Shown here: one piece after another, positions 44,672 to 55,655 of the stretch
How the letters are laid out: the number at the start of each line of letters is the position of its first letter
How positions within the stretch are numbered: position 1 is the first letter of the stretch
Position numbers and translations under genes: made by a program
Origin: Xiphydria camelus
Taxonomy: Eukaryota > Arthropoda > Insecta > Hymenoptera > Xiphydriidae
DNA length: 64,000 bases
Assembly: GCA_963678675.1 (NCBI GenBank)
Contig: OY783196.1
Coordinates: forward strand, 13,882,138 to 13,946,137
Direction of reading: 5' to 3'
Notes under the pieces: generated by a model
Database searches by the model: none
What the model was told of the DNA's origin: nothing
Seen by the model: the letters and a program-made list of their open reading frames with translations, nothing else

Positions 44672-45341
44672 TAGTCGGAGAGCTGGCGTACAAAATGTGC
44701 AAGAGTTTTCTCCTATCTGGTACAATTCTAGTGAATTACAATTGGGCTGTAAAACGTCACTGTACAGTCAGCCGGTCTGGTTTTGGGACACCTGGCGTTC
44801 GCGCGCCACCAAAGGTGTCAGAATAATTAGCTTCGTGCAACTGTTTTCTACTAGCTCCAAATTAATTTATAATTAGTTTATGCAATAAAAAACTCAAAAC
44901 AAACAGTCAGCCAGCAAAAGAGTGGGACACGGCCAGTCAGCATTACTGTAAAGTTGTAGAAAAAATTAAGTTCATGCAAGTGTTTTCTCCAAACTCAAAT
45001 TTTTCAATATGTTAATTCATTCAATAACAACTATAAATCAACCAGTCAGACCTCATTTATATAGAACCCACACAGTCAGCAGTTCAGAGAAGTTGCGATA
45101 ATAAGTACGCGCGACTTCTCAAAAACAATCATCCGCGCAAGGGATGACCCTTGCTCTAAAACAAGAGACTACGTAGTTAAGGCATCTGGCGACCAACTGT
45201 ATCTCGAGCGAAGCGGAGAACAATGAATAAAGAATCTTTGCCAGCACTGCTGTAGAGAAAGAAACGTTTCCTCAGTTTTTCTCGGGCCAGGGCGGATTCG
45301 AGGTGTAAGGCTCTGGTGCATGTATTTGTGTGTTAGTTGGG
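44672..45341. other. No gene seen
   Basis: Left unique region of the 10.7-kb element; short CAGTCAG motifs recur (44768, 44911, 44935, 45046, 45072). No supported frame. Confidence 0.5.
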
Positions 45342-45899
45342 GGGTCATTCCATACCAAATCGGACACTTTTTGGAGTAACATTTCGGATTTTGCTCAAAT
45401 TTGGATATATTGTAGTCTTTATCGATGTTTAACCGTATCTCGAAGGATTTTTCAAAATGTTGAAAATTGTTGATTTTACAGCCACTTGAAAAATAACGCT
45501 GCTTTTTTTTCATTAAATTATAATTATCAAACCGGTGGTCGGCTGAGAATAATCTTTTGGGTACTAAAAGTGAAAGAGTTGAAAAACCAGAGAAAAATTG
45601 CATCGATCAAAAAAAAATTTTTTTTAATAATTTTATTTGCACTTGATTTAAACAAATGACGTATTTTCATAGCTGGCCACTTTTTAAAAATCTGAAAAAA
45701 AGCAAGCATATACTTTGATATCCTCTCTTTAACGACAAACAAACAAAAATAACGACACTTTAAAATTGACGACACAAAAATTAATTGAAGTTGACGCCGC
45801 GTCGGAATTGGCACGTCGGCCCCGCCGCTAGCCACCGGTCGGTGGGTTCGACTGGCTTGGCGACACGCTAGCGGCGGGGCCGACGCGGCGGGGCCGACG

Positions 45900-48800
45900 C
45901 ACAGTGCGGCGACCAATGGAAAAAACCCAAAAAATCAAGTTGTACAAAAACGGTTCTAAAACACACGTAGGTCAAAAGAAATGGTCCCCAAACAAGAAAC
46001 TAAAGCTTGTTTACGAAAAATTCCACTGGCACCTGTGCAACACCGCTCTGAATATCAGCTTGTTTGAGCAGTCTACGTTACACACAGAGGAGGTGTGCGA
46101 CGCGGAGATTTCGATTTATTGGAAAATGTGAATTCGCCCGAAAATCATCGGTTTGTTTGCATAGATTTTGTTCATTAGAGTAAGAACTATGTTTTCGACC
46201 TATTCTTTGTTACTCTTATTGGTTGTTATTGTTTTAATCGCCCATTTGAGTGAGGCCTCATTTTACTTCAACTCCGTCAAAGTTGTTGACTTTCAGAAGG
46301 TTTATCTAATGAGTGTCATGAGGTGTCGAGCTAATTCTTGTTCTAACGTACAGAGTACAATAGCCTTTATTCGCTTAAGCAAAATTTGGCTGCTAGTACC
46401 TGCTAGCCTTTGATATACAGCATTTTTTAATCCTTGCCGCGTGCCTCAATAGAGGCTCGTACTATTACTTCGGTAATAAGATCGCGGCTTCGGATTCGAA
46501 TTCCTACGTACCGTTTTAAAATTTTACCCGCTTCTTCGTATCTCTCATAATTTTCAAGATATGTACATAAGTTTATTGTTTAAACAAATTATCAATTCGC
46601 TTTCTACGGTAAAATTAATATAATTTAAAGTTCGACCCCCTTTGAAACCCCAATATTATTTCTATTCCGTCGCATTCCTTACCGTTTCGAGATATTTTGA
46701 AAAGTTTATTGTCCAAATAAATTTTAAAATAATTTATCGAATTGCTATATGCGGTAATACCATCACGGCTGAAAGTATCTGCTACTTTTTCATACGCAGC
46801 AGTGTCTTAATCTTCCGACAGACGATAGTCAGAATTCTAAATATTGATTCTTATCACTCAGTGTCATCGCGATCGAAATACCTGACTAATCTTGGGGTCA
46901 ATCTATCCATTAGGCGATATATTTCGGCAAATCTAGGCCGCTAATGAGTTCGCAACGTTGTACCTTTTCCAGGAAGGCTAATTGCGAGCAAGGGTACCCT
47001 TGTCCACTAGATACGGGATGCGAAAAATAACCAACGTCATCCTTTATTCTATTGTCAGTCTCTCCTAGCCAATCAGGGCGCACCGCATCAGCCCACGCTA
47101 TACCCACCATTTTTCAACTACTGTTAGATGAAGGTATATAAGTCTGTCTCGGACGACCGATCGTCTGTTGTTGCGGCCTTTATAAGATCCAGGTTTAATT
47201 TGAAAGAGAGTTTGGGGGAAAGTGAAGAGGACGATTTACAAAACCATGTTAAAACAACATGTTCAAATATCTACAGAAGATGGCAAAAGTGCAAAAGAAA
47301 TTGTGACTTTTTTTTAGAGAAAAACAAGGATTAGCTGAATTCTGTGCATACTCTTCCTGAAAAAATAACTTCTTTCAAAAGTACACCGACTACCTCGGTT
47401 TCGAACAAAGGTGGAAGACCAAAAAAACCATTTGAAGAATGCGGCACGAAAATAAAGAAACAGAGAGTGGAAGATTTGATCACAACAAGATCCCGCGAAG
47501 AACTAAGCTTTGCCGCAGAATTATCCGGACCAAGCTTGTCAAATGTTGATGTTGCTAAGTGTTTATCGCCAGTTGACGCTTTATCATTGTATCTAGACCT
47601 TGACCTAACAGAGAGGAAATATGAGGTTTTGAGGAGTACAGTAAATGCATTACACAAGGACTGTTTTCCTAGTCTGTATGCTATTCGACATACGAAAAAA
47701 GGGGTGTTGCCGAAAACAACTGTAACTAAAACATCTGGGGAAGTTGATTTGCAAGATGTTATGAAGAAAACTGTTCATAGCATATCAGAGTTTGTAAAAA
47801 TAGGGAAAGATACAAGAGGTAAACTGGTGTGTAAATGGGGCTTTGACGGTAGTGGTAGTCACAGTATCTACAAACAAAAATTTGAAAATTCCAAGAATAC
47901 GGATGAATACTTGTTTTTAATCGCCTTTGTTCCTCTGAGATTAATTGATATAAATTCAGGCGAGTGTCTGTGGAATAATGAAACCCCTGGATCTGTTCTA
48001 TTTTGTAGGCCCATTAAGTTTGTCTTTTACAAAGAATGTCCTGAGCTTGTTCAACAAGAAGAGATTTCTATGCAGGCTAAAATAAAAAGCCTTGAAGATT
48101 GTACTGAGAGTGTATCTGGCTATAGTCTCAAAGTATGCTTAGAATTTCTTTTGACCATGGTTGATGGAAGTGTTTGTAACATTTTGTCAGAAACAAGCTC
48201 TACCTTAAAATGTTTTATATGTGGCGCGTTACCTAGTGAAATGAACACCGTTAAATGTTATGAGAAGTCTCCAAATGAGGAAAATTACCGTTTTGGACTA
48301 TCAACATTACACCTTTGGATAAGGTTGTTTGAATGTCTCTTACATATTGCATACAGGCTTCGTTTTAAAAAATGGCGAGTTCAAGAATATGAAAACAAAG
48401 TTTTATTTCATGCTGAGAAAAAACGAATTCAATCTGAGTTCCAATCAAAAATGGGTTTAAATGTTGACCAGCCGAAACCAGGGTTTGGGTCGTCAAATGA
48501 TGGTAATACTGCGCGGAGGTTTTTTGCGAACTCTAAGCTAAGCTCTGAAATTACTGGAATCAATGAGACTTTGATTCAAAAGTTCTCTGTGATTCTACGT
48601 GTTATTGCAAGTGGTTCAGCTGTTGATTTGGAACAATTTAAATTACTCCTTTGTCAAACAAAAGACCTGTATTTACAACATTATTCTTGGTATTACATGC
48701 CAAGTACTTTGCATAAACTCTTCTTTCACGCAGTTGACATCATGAAATATTTTGAAATACCAATTGGACAATTGTCTGAGGAGGCTCTCGAAGCTACGCA

Positions 48801-49297
48801 CAAAGTTTTTCGACGCACTAGATTAAATCACGCTAGAAAGTCCTCAAGATTAAATAATTGTCAAGACGTAATAAACAACCTATTGCTGATGTCTGACCCG
48901 TATATTTCCATGAACAGGAAAATTGTACGGAGGCGAACAAGAATATTCGATGATGATATTGAAAGCTACCTTCTTTGTAGTGAAAATTCATGCGATTGAT
49001 GATTCAGAATATTTAGTGCTAAATGTTCGTAAAAATTAATTTTTAATTAATTGTATGTACATATCTTACGCAGGAATGTAATATTTACTTCAAAAAAAGT
49101 ATTCTTTTAGTTGAGTTTCATATTGCTAATAACGCAACCTGAAAAGTTTAAACAATGTGATATTATTTTACTTCTTTGACGAAATATATATTTCAATGTA
49201 CAATTAAATGAAAATTCAACAAAATTGTATCACTAAAACTTCGTTATAGTTAAGTTTTCAGTTTTTTCCCTATTTCCCATTGACTCGCCGCACTGTG
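45900..49297 (+). mobile_element. Transib transposon
   Basis: CGACG at 45895-45899 and 49298-49302 is the 5-bp GC-rich duplication expected of Transib. The ends begin CACAGTGCGGCGA and finish TCGCCGCACTGTG. The heptamer CACAGTG is the same as the V(D)J recombination-signal heptamer. The left end has GAAAAAACC 12 bp after the heptamer; the right end has GAAAAAACT after 22 bp. One gene (47128-48999) lies on the plus strand; the 1.2 kb upstream of it has no other supported gene. Confidence 0.93.
47128..48999 (+). CDS. Transib / RAG1-like transposase, one in-frame stop
   Basis: From ATG 47128 a single frame runs to TGA 48999 (623 codons) except for one TAG at 47332-47334 (EKNKD-stop-LNS), where a Trp codon is expected. 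Landmarks shared with Transib and RAG1 cores: KCLSPVDALSLYLDLDLTER, CKWGFDGSGSH (first Asp, about residue 240), LLTMVDGSVCN (second Asp, about 346), CFICGALPSEMN (zinc-binding CxxC), LHLWIRLFECLLHIAYR, PGFGSSNDGNTARRFF, WYYMPSTLHKLF and PIGQLSEEALEATHKVFRR (Glu, about 552). Transib proteins cut at CACWGTG ends by a DDE mechanism with hairpin intermediates. The core is full length. Without readthrough only 68 residues are made. Confidence 0.9.
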
Positions 49298-49847
49298 CGA
49301 CGCGGCGAGGCCGACGCGGCGTCAACTTCAATTAATTTTTGTGTCGTCAATTTTAAAGTGTCGTTATTTTTGTTTGTTTGTCGTTAAAGAGAGGATATCA
49401 AAGTATATGCTTGCTTTTTTTTTCAGATTTTTAAAAAGTGGCCAGCTACGAAAATACGTCATTTGTTTAAATCAATTGCAAATAAAATTATTAAAAAATT
49501 TTTTTTTTAATCGATGCAATTTTTCTCTGGTTTTTCAACTCTTTCACCTTTAGTATCCAAAAGATTATTCTCCGCCGACAACCGGTTTGATAATTATAAT
49601 TTAATGAAAAAAAAGCAGCGTTATTCTTCAAGTGGCTGTAAAATCAACAATTTTCAAAATTTTGAAAAATCCTTCGAGATGCGGTTAAACATCGACAAAG
49701 ACTACAATATGTCCAAATTTGAGCAAAATCCGAAATGTTACTCCAAAAAGTGTCCGATTTGGTATGGAATGACCCTGGGGAGAAACGAATTAAAATCTTC
49801 GGTACGCGACAGATGACACTACATTCGTGCGTTGTGAAGCAAATATT

Positions 49848-50108
49848 ATGGAGAAATGTGTGGTTCATTGTGTATTTTGTTTGAAAAAAAGGAGACAATA
49901 TACTGCCCTTAACAGAAAGTAGTATTGCAAAATGCCAATCATTTTTAAAAATTCGTCGGGACAATAGTTTATCGTTTAATAATGTAGTGCTGCCATCAGT
50001 TCCCAATGACATCGATGGTTATCATGTGCCATGTTATAGAAAATTTACGGCTTTGAGCAAGAAAGTGAGAGAAGTCCTGCGGGATAGAATTAATATATCT
50101 GAAAAGAG
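49848..50108 (+). pseudogene. Zinc-finger-like first exon of a transposon protein
   Basis: Starts MEKCVVHCVFCLKKRRQY. After a one-base shift it continues AKCQSFLKIRRDNSLS, VVLPSVPNDIDGYHVPCYRK and FTALSKKVREVLRDR, ending at GAG|GTAAGT. The 'LP..(V/N)..x GYHxxCYxxFTALS' pattern occurs, from memory, in an abundant but poorly named class of insect transposon proteins; the C..C and H..C pairs suggest metal binding. Later exons were not found. It lies between the foldback MITE and the inner palindrome of the 10.7-kb element and may be its own gene remnant. Confidence 0.5.
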
Positions 50109-50535
50109 GTAAGTCAATTAGACTCTATATTATTAATACACTTTCCTGGCGGGGCCCGCAATTATTTTTTTGCTGTTGTCAAAATCATTGAAGCGATTTC
50201 TATATTATTTGAGTATATTTACCAATATACTCAATATATTTACCAGTTGGCTGCGAGTGTCAGTGAGACTGAGGGATGCTCTCGGCCTTCCGGACCTTGC
50301 AGGGGTTTCGTAGCATCCCGACCATGAATACCTCGCCAACCTAGTAGCCCAGGCAGTATGCATTATCTTATTTCCATTAGCGTATTTCCAGCGCCTCCTA
50401 GGTAAACGGTTCTACTTTTGGTTGATCAACGAAATTGATTCAATTTCATTGAACAGTGCTTTGAGAAACAAATTTTTGAAAATCGTGTCGCGCGCGCGTT
50501 CCAAGTGTCTGGAATTGGCGTACATTACATCACCA

Positions 50536-50606
50536 ATGCTTCGATAGCGCAACGGTCAAGTTGCTGGGCTGGGAGTCTCGATGTCGTGGGTTCAAATCTT
50601 GTTGTT
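50536..50606 (+). tRNA. tRNA-like sequence (pseudo), copy 1
   Basis: TAGCGCAACGG fits a tRNA A box and GGGTTCAAATC is an exact B box about 35 bp on; D- and anticodon-arm pairing is poor and the acceptor stem does not close. An inverted copy lies at 53576-53646. It is more likely an internal pol III promoter or SINE-like relic than a functional tRNA. Confidence 0.35.
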
Positions 50607-51944
50607 TTTTTTCTTTTTTTCTTTATTAACTCTTTTTTTCATTTCATTGCAATCACTTCTTGTTATTAAAAAGTGGTTTACATTACCGAATAAAATAATA
50701 GTTTCAATGTTTTTCATACTTTTACATTATTTTCTTCCTTATTGAGGTGAACCAATATTACATATTTGTAAGAACAGTGGAAACATCGTGGCATTTTTTT
50801 TACTCTTATATTTCGTCATTGGAATTTTTGGCTGCCGAAGATTTTGTTCATAATTTTGGATGATAATTGTCGAAAAAACATTTGAAGCACACTGTATTTT
50901 GACACCATGAGCATTTATTTTGACGAATGGGACTTTGCGTCACGCACATTTACACTTTAAAAGCGTTATGGGAAAGCAAATTGCATTGTTTCATTCAGTG
51001 TTTCAAATGTTTTTTGCCAAAAATTCCCATAAAGAAATGTAAGAGCAAAAAAAATGCCAAATTTCGTAGGGGTTTCGTAGCATCGCGACCATGAATATCT
51101 CGCCAACCTAGTAGCCGAGGCAGTATGCATTATCTTATTTCCATTAATTTCTTACCAGCGCGTCCTAGGTAAAAGGTAAGCAGGTATTATGAAAATTGTA
51201 GAGGATACAAGTTTTGTTTAAAACATTTTTTTTCTGAAACAAATAATTGCAGGGTTGCGCTTCAGTAAACTGGAGCGCTTTTCTTACAATTGCATTCACG
51301 TACCCTTTTCACTCTCAACGTTGCTAATTACTGATTCATTACCAGAAGTTATGTGTTTTTACCTGAAGCATAGAGAAATCAACAATTCGACAGCGTTAAA
51401 TGTAGGAATATTATATTTATGGTAATTAAGGAACAGAACAAGAAAAGAAATTTTACATTCGGAAACAAACCACCAATGTCATTGGTAGTATAACCAGCCT
51501 GTTTTCTTATGGAATTATTTGAGATGAAGAATAAAAAATTATTTTGACCTTTCCAATCGAAGTGGATCGCCTCCTAGGTAAAACTAGGTTCCGTAGGTTC
51601 TACTTTTGGATGATCAACGAAATTGATTCAATTACATTGAACAGTGCTTCCCCGTGAGGATAAACGTTCGCGTTGACTTGTGCATTCAATTCTATGTTCA
51701 GTTGCATAGATTCAATGTTGTTGATCAATGAATTTGACTAATGAGATTGACTAATTGTCCCACGGTAGACGGAACTCGGAAGACCGTTTCGTACCGCTTA
51801 AGTTTCTAAATCATAAATACCTCGCCATCGGCGAATCCGCACGTTTCGGCAAAACATGGGCTGCGAATGCACTCGCGGTCCCGTACCTTCCCGATAATTA
51901 CCGGACGATCAGAGCAAACCGTTTTCGGCGGTGCCTCACTGTAA

Positions 51945-52703
51945 GGCCGGCATTATACTATAAAAGATCTTTATTATATTTATAAAATATATATTTTGAC
52001 TAAAAATTTGACTGTGTAATGTAAAATGTAAAGTTCTTTTAGTAAAAGTAATAGGAAACTGCGACATTTTACAAAACTTTGAGTAGACGGGGCTGCGAGC
52101 TTATTAACAGCCTACATTCACCGAACATACCGCTCGCCTCGCCATTGCGACCGATTGCGGGATTAACTCTAAATTTAATTAGCGCTTCGCTTAGATCGCG
52201 ATGATTATGAACGGTAAAAACCAATATAGACGTCCGCTTAAGGTGCGATGGAACACTGCTATTATAAAAATTGAAAAATGTACTTGTACTATTACATCGA
52301 TACGTATGGGAATAACGTTCAACTATAACTAAAGAAGTAATGTGTTAACGCTGCATCCGAAGTATTCCTTCAGGATGCACTCTCGACTTTGGTAAATAAT
52401 TCCGATGCATTTTAAGAACATTGAAGAAGTTTGCACTTATTTATTTGCCAAAGAAAAATCCACAGCAAATAAACTGCGTTTTAAGTTAATTACCCGTAAT
52501 ATCGGTTTCAATTTCAATGTATCCAAGGTTATTTGTACTTCGGACGCATCCATTTTTATTGATAATATATAGTGGTCAAACATTTGAAACAGTGGAATAT
52601 ATGTACTCAACTTCTCTCTTTAAAATAAATGTTATGAAATAAATTTTGTAAAAGATATGACAAAAGATCTTTTTCAAAGATCTTTTATAGTGCAATGCCG
52701 GCC
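51945..52703. mobile_element. Harbinger-type MITE with TAA duplication
   Basis: TAA at 51942-51944 and 52704-52706 flanks GGCCGGCATTATACTATAAAAG and its partner CTTTTATAGTGCAATGCCGGCC. A 3-bp TWA duplication and GGCC ends suit PIF/Harbinger. 759 bp, no coding content. Confidence 0.8.
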
Positions 52704-53575
52704 TAAAGCTCGCTACAGACTATGCATGTATTCGACGATTGACCGTCTCAAATTTTAATATTTTTTTTAAAATAACTACATTTACAGGCGTGTAAACAGA
52801 ATTTCATCTATTTTAATTTCTTTTAAATCAACGGCTCGACATTTTTCAATGAAACGAAACATACAGTGTCGAAAAAGTATCAATGAACACAGCAAAAAAA
52901 TTAAATTAATTTTCCCTTTGGTTTTCGAGAAATAATTAGTTAACATTATCGAGAGATAATTAATTTCATTTTTTTGCTGTATTCATTGATACTTTCTCCA
53001 CACTATGTTTCATTTCATTGAAAAGTGTCGAGCCCTTGATTTCAAGGAAAATTAGAATACATGAAATCCTGTATGAACACATGTACATTGAATTATTAAA
53101 AAAAATTTATAATTACACTTTCAGACGGTAAATCGTCGTCGGGTTGTGCTTATTTCGTAGTTAATTTTTTGAACTATCTACCATATAAATTAAAAAAAAA
53201 GTCGAAATGACCAGTTACACGACGACAACCTCAAACAAACAAGCAAAGTCCCATTCGTCAAAATAAATGCTCATGGTGTCAAAATACAGTGTGCTTCAAA
53301 TGTTTTTTCGACAATTATCATCCAAAATTATGAACAAAATCTTCGGCAGCCAAAAATTCCAATGACGAAATATAAGAGTAAAAAAATGCCACGATGTTTC
53401 CACTGTTCTTACAAATATGTAATATTGGTTCACCTCAATAAGGAAGAAAATAATGTAAAAGTATGAAAAACATTGAAACTATTATTTTATTCGGTAATGT
53501 AAACCACTTTTTAATAACAAGAAGTGATTGCAATGAAATGAAAAAAAGAGTTAATAAAGAAAAAAAGAAAAAAAA

Positions 53576-53646
53576 CAAGATTTGAACCCACGACATCGAG
53601 ACTCCCAGCCCGGCAACTTGACCGTTGCGCTATCGAAGCATTGGTG
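53576..53646 (-). tRNA. tRNA-like sequence (pseudo), copy 2
   Basis: Inverted copy of 50536-50606 with GATTTGAACCC (B box complement) and CCGTTGCGCTA (A box complement); same weak folding. Confidence 0.35.
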
Positions 53647-54644
53647 ATGTAATGTACGCCAATTCCAGACACTTGGAACGCGCGCGCGACACAATTTTCA
53701 AAAATTTGTTTCTCAAAGCACTGTTCAATGAAATTGAATCAATTTCGTTGATCAACCAAAAGTAGAACCGTTTACCTAGGAGGCGCTGGAAATACGCTAA
53801 TGGAAATAAGATAATGCATACTGCCTGGGCTACTAGGTTGGCGAGGTATTCATGGTCGGGATGGTACGAAACCCCTGCAAGGTCCGGAAGGCCGAGAGCA
53901 TCCCTCAGTCTCACTGACACTCGCAGCCAACTGCAGCAGCGCGCGCACACAAACGTCAGGGCGACGTGAGTGAGAGCGGTGCGACACTATATATGTTTGC
54001 CACAGTTTGCGTAGTCAGTGGTGATCATCGCATAAATCTCCTTCCTTTTCAATTTAGCATATCTTGCAAACCAGGCGAGATACGTTGAATTGCTATTTAT
54101 CTTTTTCTTCAGAAATAATCCAAAATAAACGATGGTATAATTAAAAATTGTTTTAATTGCAAATTTCTATGTAAATTCAAGCATTTAAAACTTTAAAAAT
54201 CAATCATGTGTAAACAACAATGAAAATCAAAATTTGGTTTCGTTAGGAAAAATGTTGAGATTTTTCTAAACGGGTTCCAAAAAAGAAAATTGCAAAAATC
54301 TTAATTTTTGGATTTGTTATGAATATTTGAACATTTCAACTCATCTGGAGGTCCTAGCTTCTTAGGCGTTGAAGATAGGATAAAAAGTGTAATAGCTTTT
54401 TTGTAGATAATTTTATTATCTACAACTTTTGTCTTAACTATTTTTCAATATGTCACGTAGTTTTCAAAATATTAGCGAAGAATCGATTTTTTCAACAATA
54501 AATAATTTTTTACAGCCGTACCCGGTTGGTGATTTTTCTTTTAATATGTTCCCTCGATTAATAACATCAAAACACACCTTTTCCCAAGTTTTCGCCCGTA
54601 TGTCTCAATTTTCGATTTAAACGGAAATTTTACTGGACTATGAG

Positions 54645-54867
54645 AGTTGCTATGCGCGCACGAAGGCTCGGTGGGGATCACGAGCGGGCCCGAGATCGCA
54701 CGACAGTGCCCGAGCTGCATGATCGTGCTCGAGTCTGACGGCGCCTCCCACGCCGACCGAGAGATGTCGCCGCGGCGGCGCCCGACTCGGCACTCGCTGT
54801 ACGTCCAACTCAACGCGAGAGTTGGAGGTACAGTCGCCTCAGTCAATCGCAACTAACTGTTCCAATA
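54645..54867 (-). repeat. Copia 3' LTR, inner part
   Basis: Matches 62227-62449 (AGTTGCTATGCGCGCACGAAG ... CTGTTCCAATA). With 43745-43908 it makes a complete 387-bp LTR. Confidence 0.9.
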
Positions 54868-55655
54868 CTACCGCCGTTTGAGCGTTTGATATCACCTGGC
54901 AGTATGTTTAGTTCTTCACACAGGTTTCTGAAGCGCTCTCTCGGTAGAGCTTTTGTGAATATGTCTGCTCTTTGTTTTTCCGAAGGAACGTACTCGACGC
55001 ACACGTCTCGACTTTCGATTTTCTCCCGTATGAAGTGGTATCGGATGTCTATGTGTTTGGTTCGCTTGTGATAGACTGGATTTTTGATCAGTTTAATCGC
55101 ACTCTGATTGTCTACAAACAAGGTAGTTTCCTTCTCACATGGACATCCGATGTCTTTTAATAGTTTGCGAAGCCAAACTAGTTCTCTGGTCGCCACAGAA
55201 GCAGCAACGTATTCTGCTTCAGTGGTTCTCAGCGTCACTAACTTTTGTCGTTGAGACGACCAAGAGACTGCTCCATTCGCTAGACAGAATACATATCCTG
55301 TGGTCGACCTTCTCGTTTCCAAATCTCCCGCGTAGTCTGCATCGGAGAAGCCGATCAGCTCGCACTCACTACCGCCGCCGTCGTACTTTATTCCGAGTTC
55401 TACGGTGCCTTTCAGGTACGCGAGGATTCTTTTTACAGCCCGCCAATGCGTTACATTATGATTCGCTAGGTACTTACTCACCGCATTCACTGCGTCGGGA
55501 TGCCAAGTCGGGACGCGTTACCGCTGCTAAAAATACTAGAGAGCCCACCGCCTCTCGATAAGGTGCATTATTTGTTTTCTCGTCGTCTGGCTCAGATGGA
55601 GCCAGCGTCTCGTGGGGATCAGCCGGCACGCTCACCACTTTTGCGCTCGCCATAT
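54843..55655 (-). pseudogene. Copia Pol, end of reverse transcriptase and RNase H
   Basis: Read leftward from the insertion: ADPHETLAPSEPDDEK, NNAPYREAVGSLVFLAAVTR then PD, a frameshift near 55500, NAVSKYLANHNVTHWRAVKR. RNase H landmarks follow in order: ECELIGFSDADYAGD, RRSTTGYVF, TTEAEYVAAS, LFVDNQSAIKL, HKRTKHIDIRYHF and RADIFTKALPRERF. These include the acidic residues of the RNase H active site. The stop lies just inside the LTR. Confidence 0.88.

Larger units (their letters stand above)
45342..49775. mobile_element. Foldback MITE (GGGTCATTCCATACC) split by Transib
   Basis: Ends GGGTCATTCCATACCAAATC and GATTTGGTATGGAATGACCC start arms of about 500 bp (45342-45860 and 49303-49775) sharing GATAATTATAATTTAATG and GTCGTCAATTTTAAAGTGTC. 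The centre is GC-rich with repeated GCCGACG and CGGCGGGGC motifs, where Transib inserted. The frames at 45169-45603 and 49514-49816 are mirror shadows. Confidence 0.85.
50244..53935. repeat. Inner palindrome of the 10.7-kb element
   Basis: 50244-50960 and 53222-53935 are long inverted copies (TTGGCTGCGAGTGTCAGTGA, GTAGCATCCCGACCATGAA, CTTCTTGTTATTAAAAAGTGG, AACATCGTGGCATTTTTTT). The outer edges repeat the last 60 bp of the 763-bp terminal repeat, so 50244 onward is an extra partial copy. A further short copy of the GTAGCATC..CCATGAAT block is at 51068-51170. The centre holds a MITE at 51945-52703 and a smaller foldback at 52834-53035 (AAAGTATCAATGAA with partner). Confidence 0.8.
43909..54640. 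mobile_element. 10.7-kb TIR element inserted in the copia LTR
   Basis: TGAG at 43905-43908 and 54641-54644 is the duplicated target; the other LTR has it once. Ends TAGTCCAGTAAAATTTCCG and CGGAAATTTTACTGGACTA start inverted repeats that run 763 bp on each side (43909-44671 and 53878-54640) with no net length change. A TATA-like CATATATAGTGTCGCACC is near the inner end of each. Internal content: a foldback MITE with Transib, one zinc-finger-like exon (49848-50108), and an inner palindrome (50244-53935). No catalytic transposase gene of its own was recognised. Confidence 0.85.

Noticed and set aside
46168..46413. 81-codon frame with a hydrophobic, signal-peptide-like start
   Set aside because: It lies in the Transib 5' region with no splice or family support; AT-rich DNA often yields Leu/Val/Ile-rich frames by chance.
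50536..50606. Functional tRNA gene
   Set aside because: A and B boxes fit but the acceptor stem and anticodon arm do not pair well, and an inverted copy lies in the same transposon.
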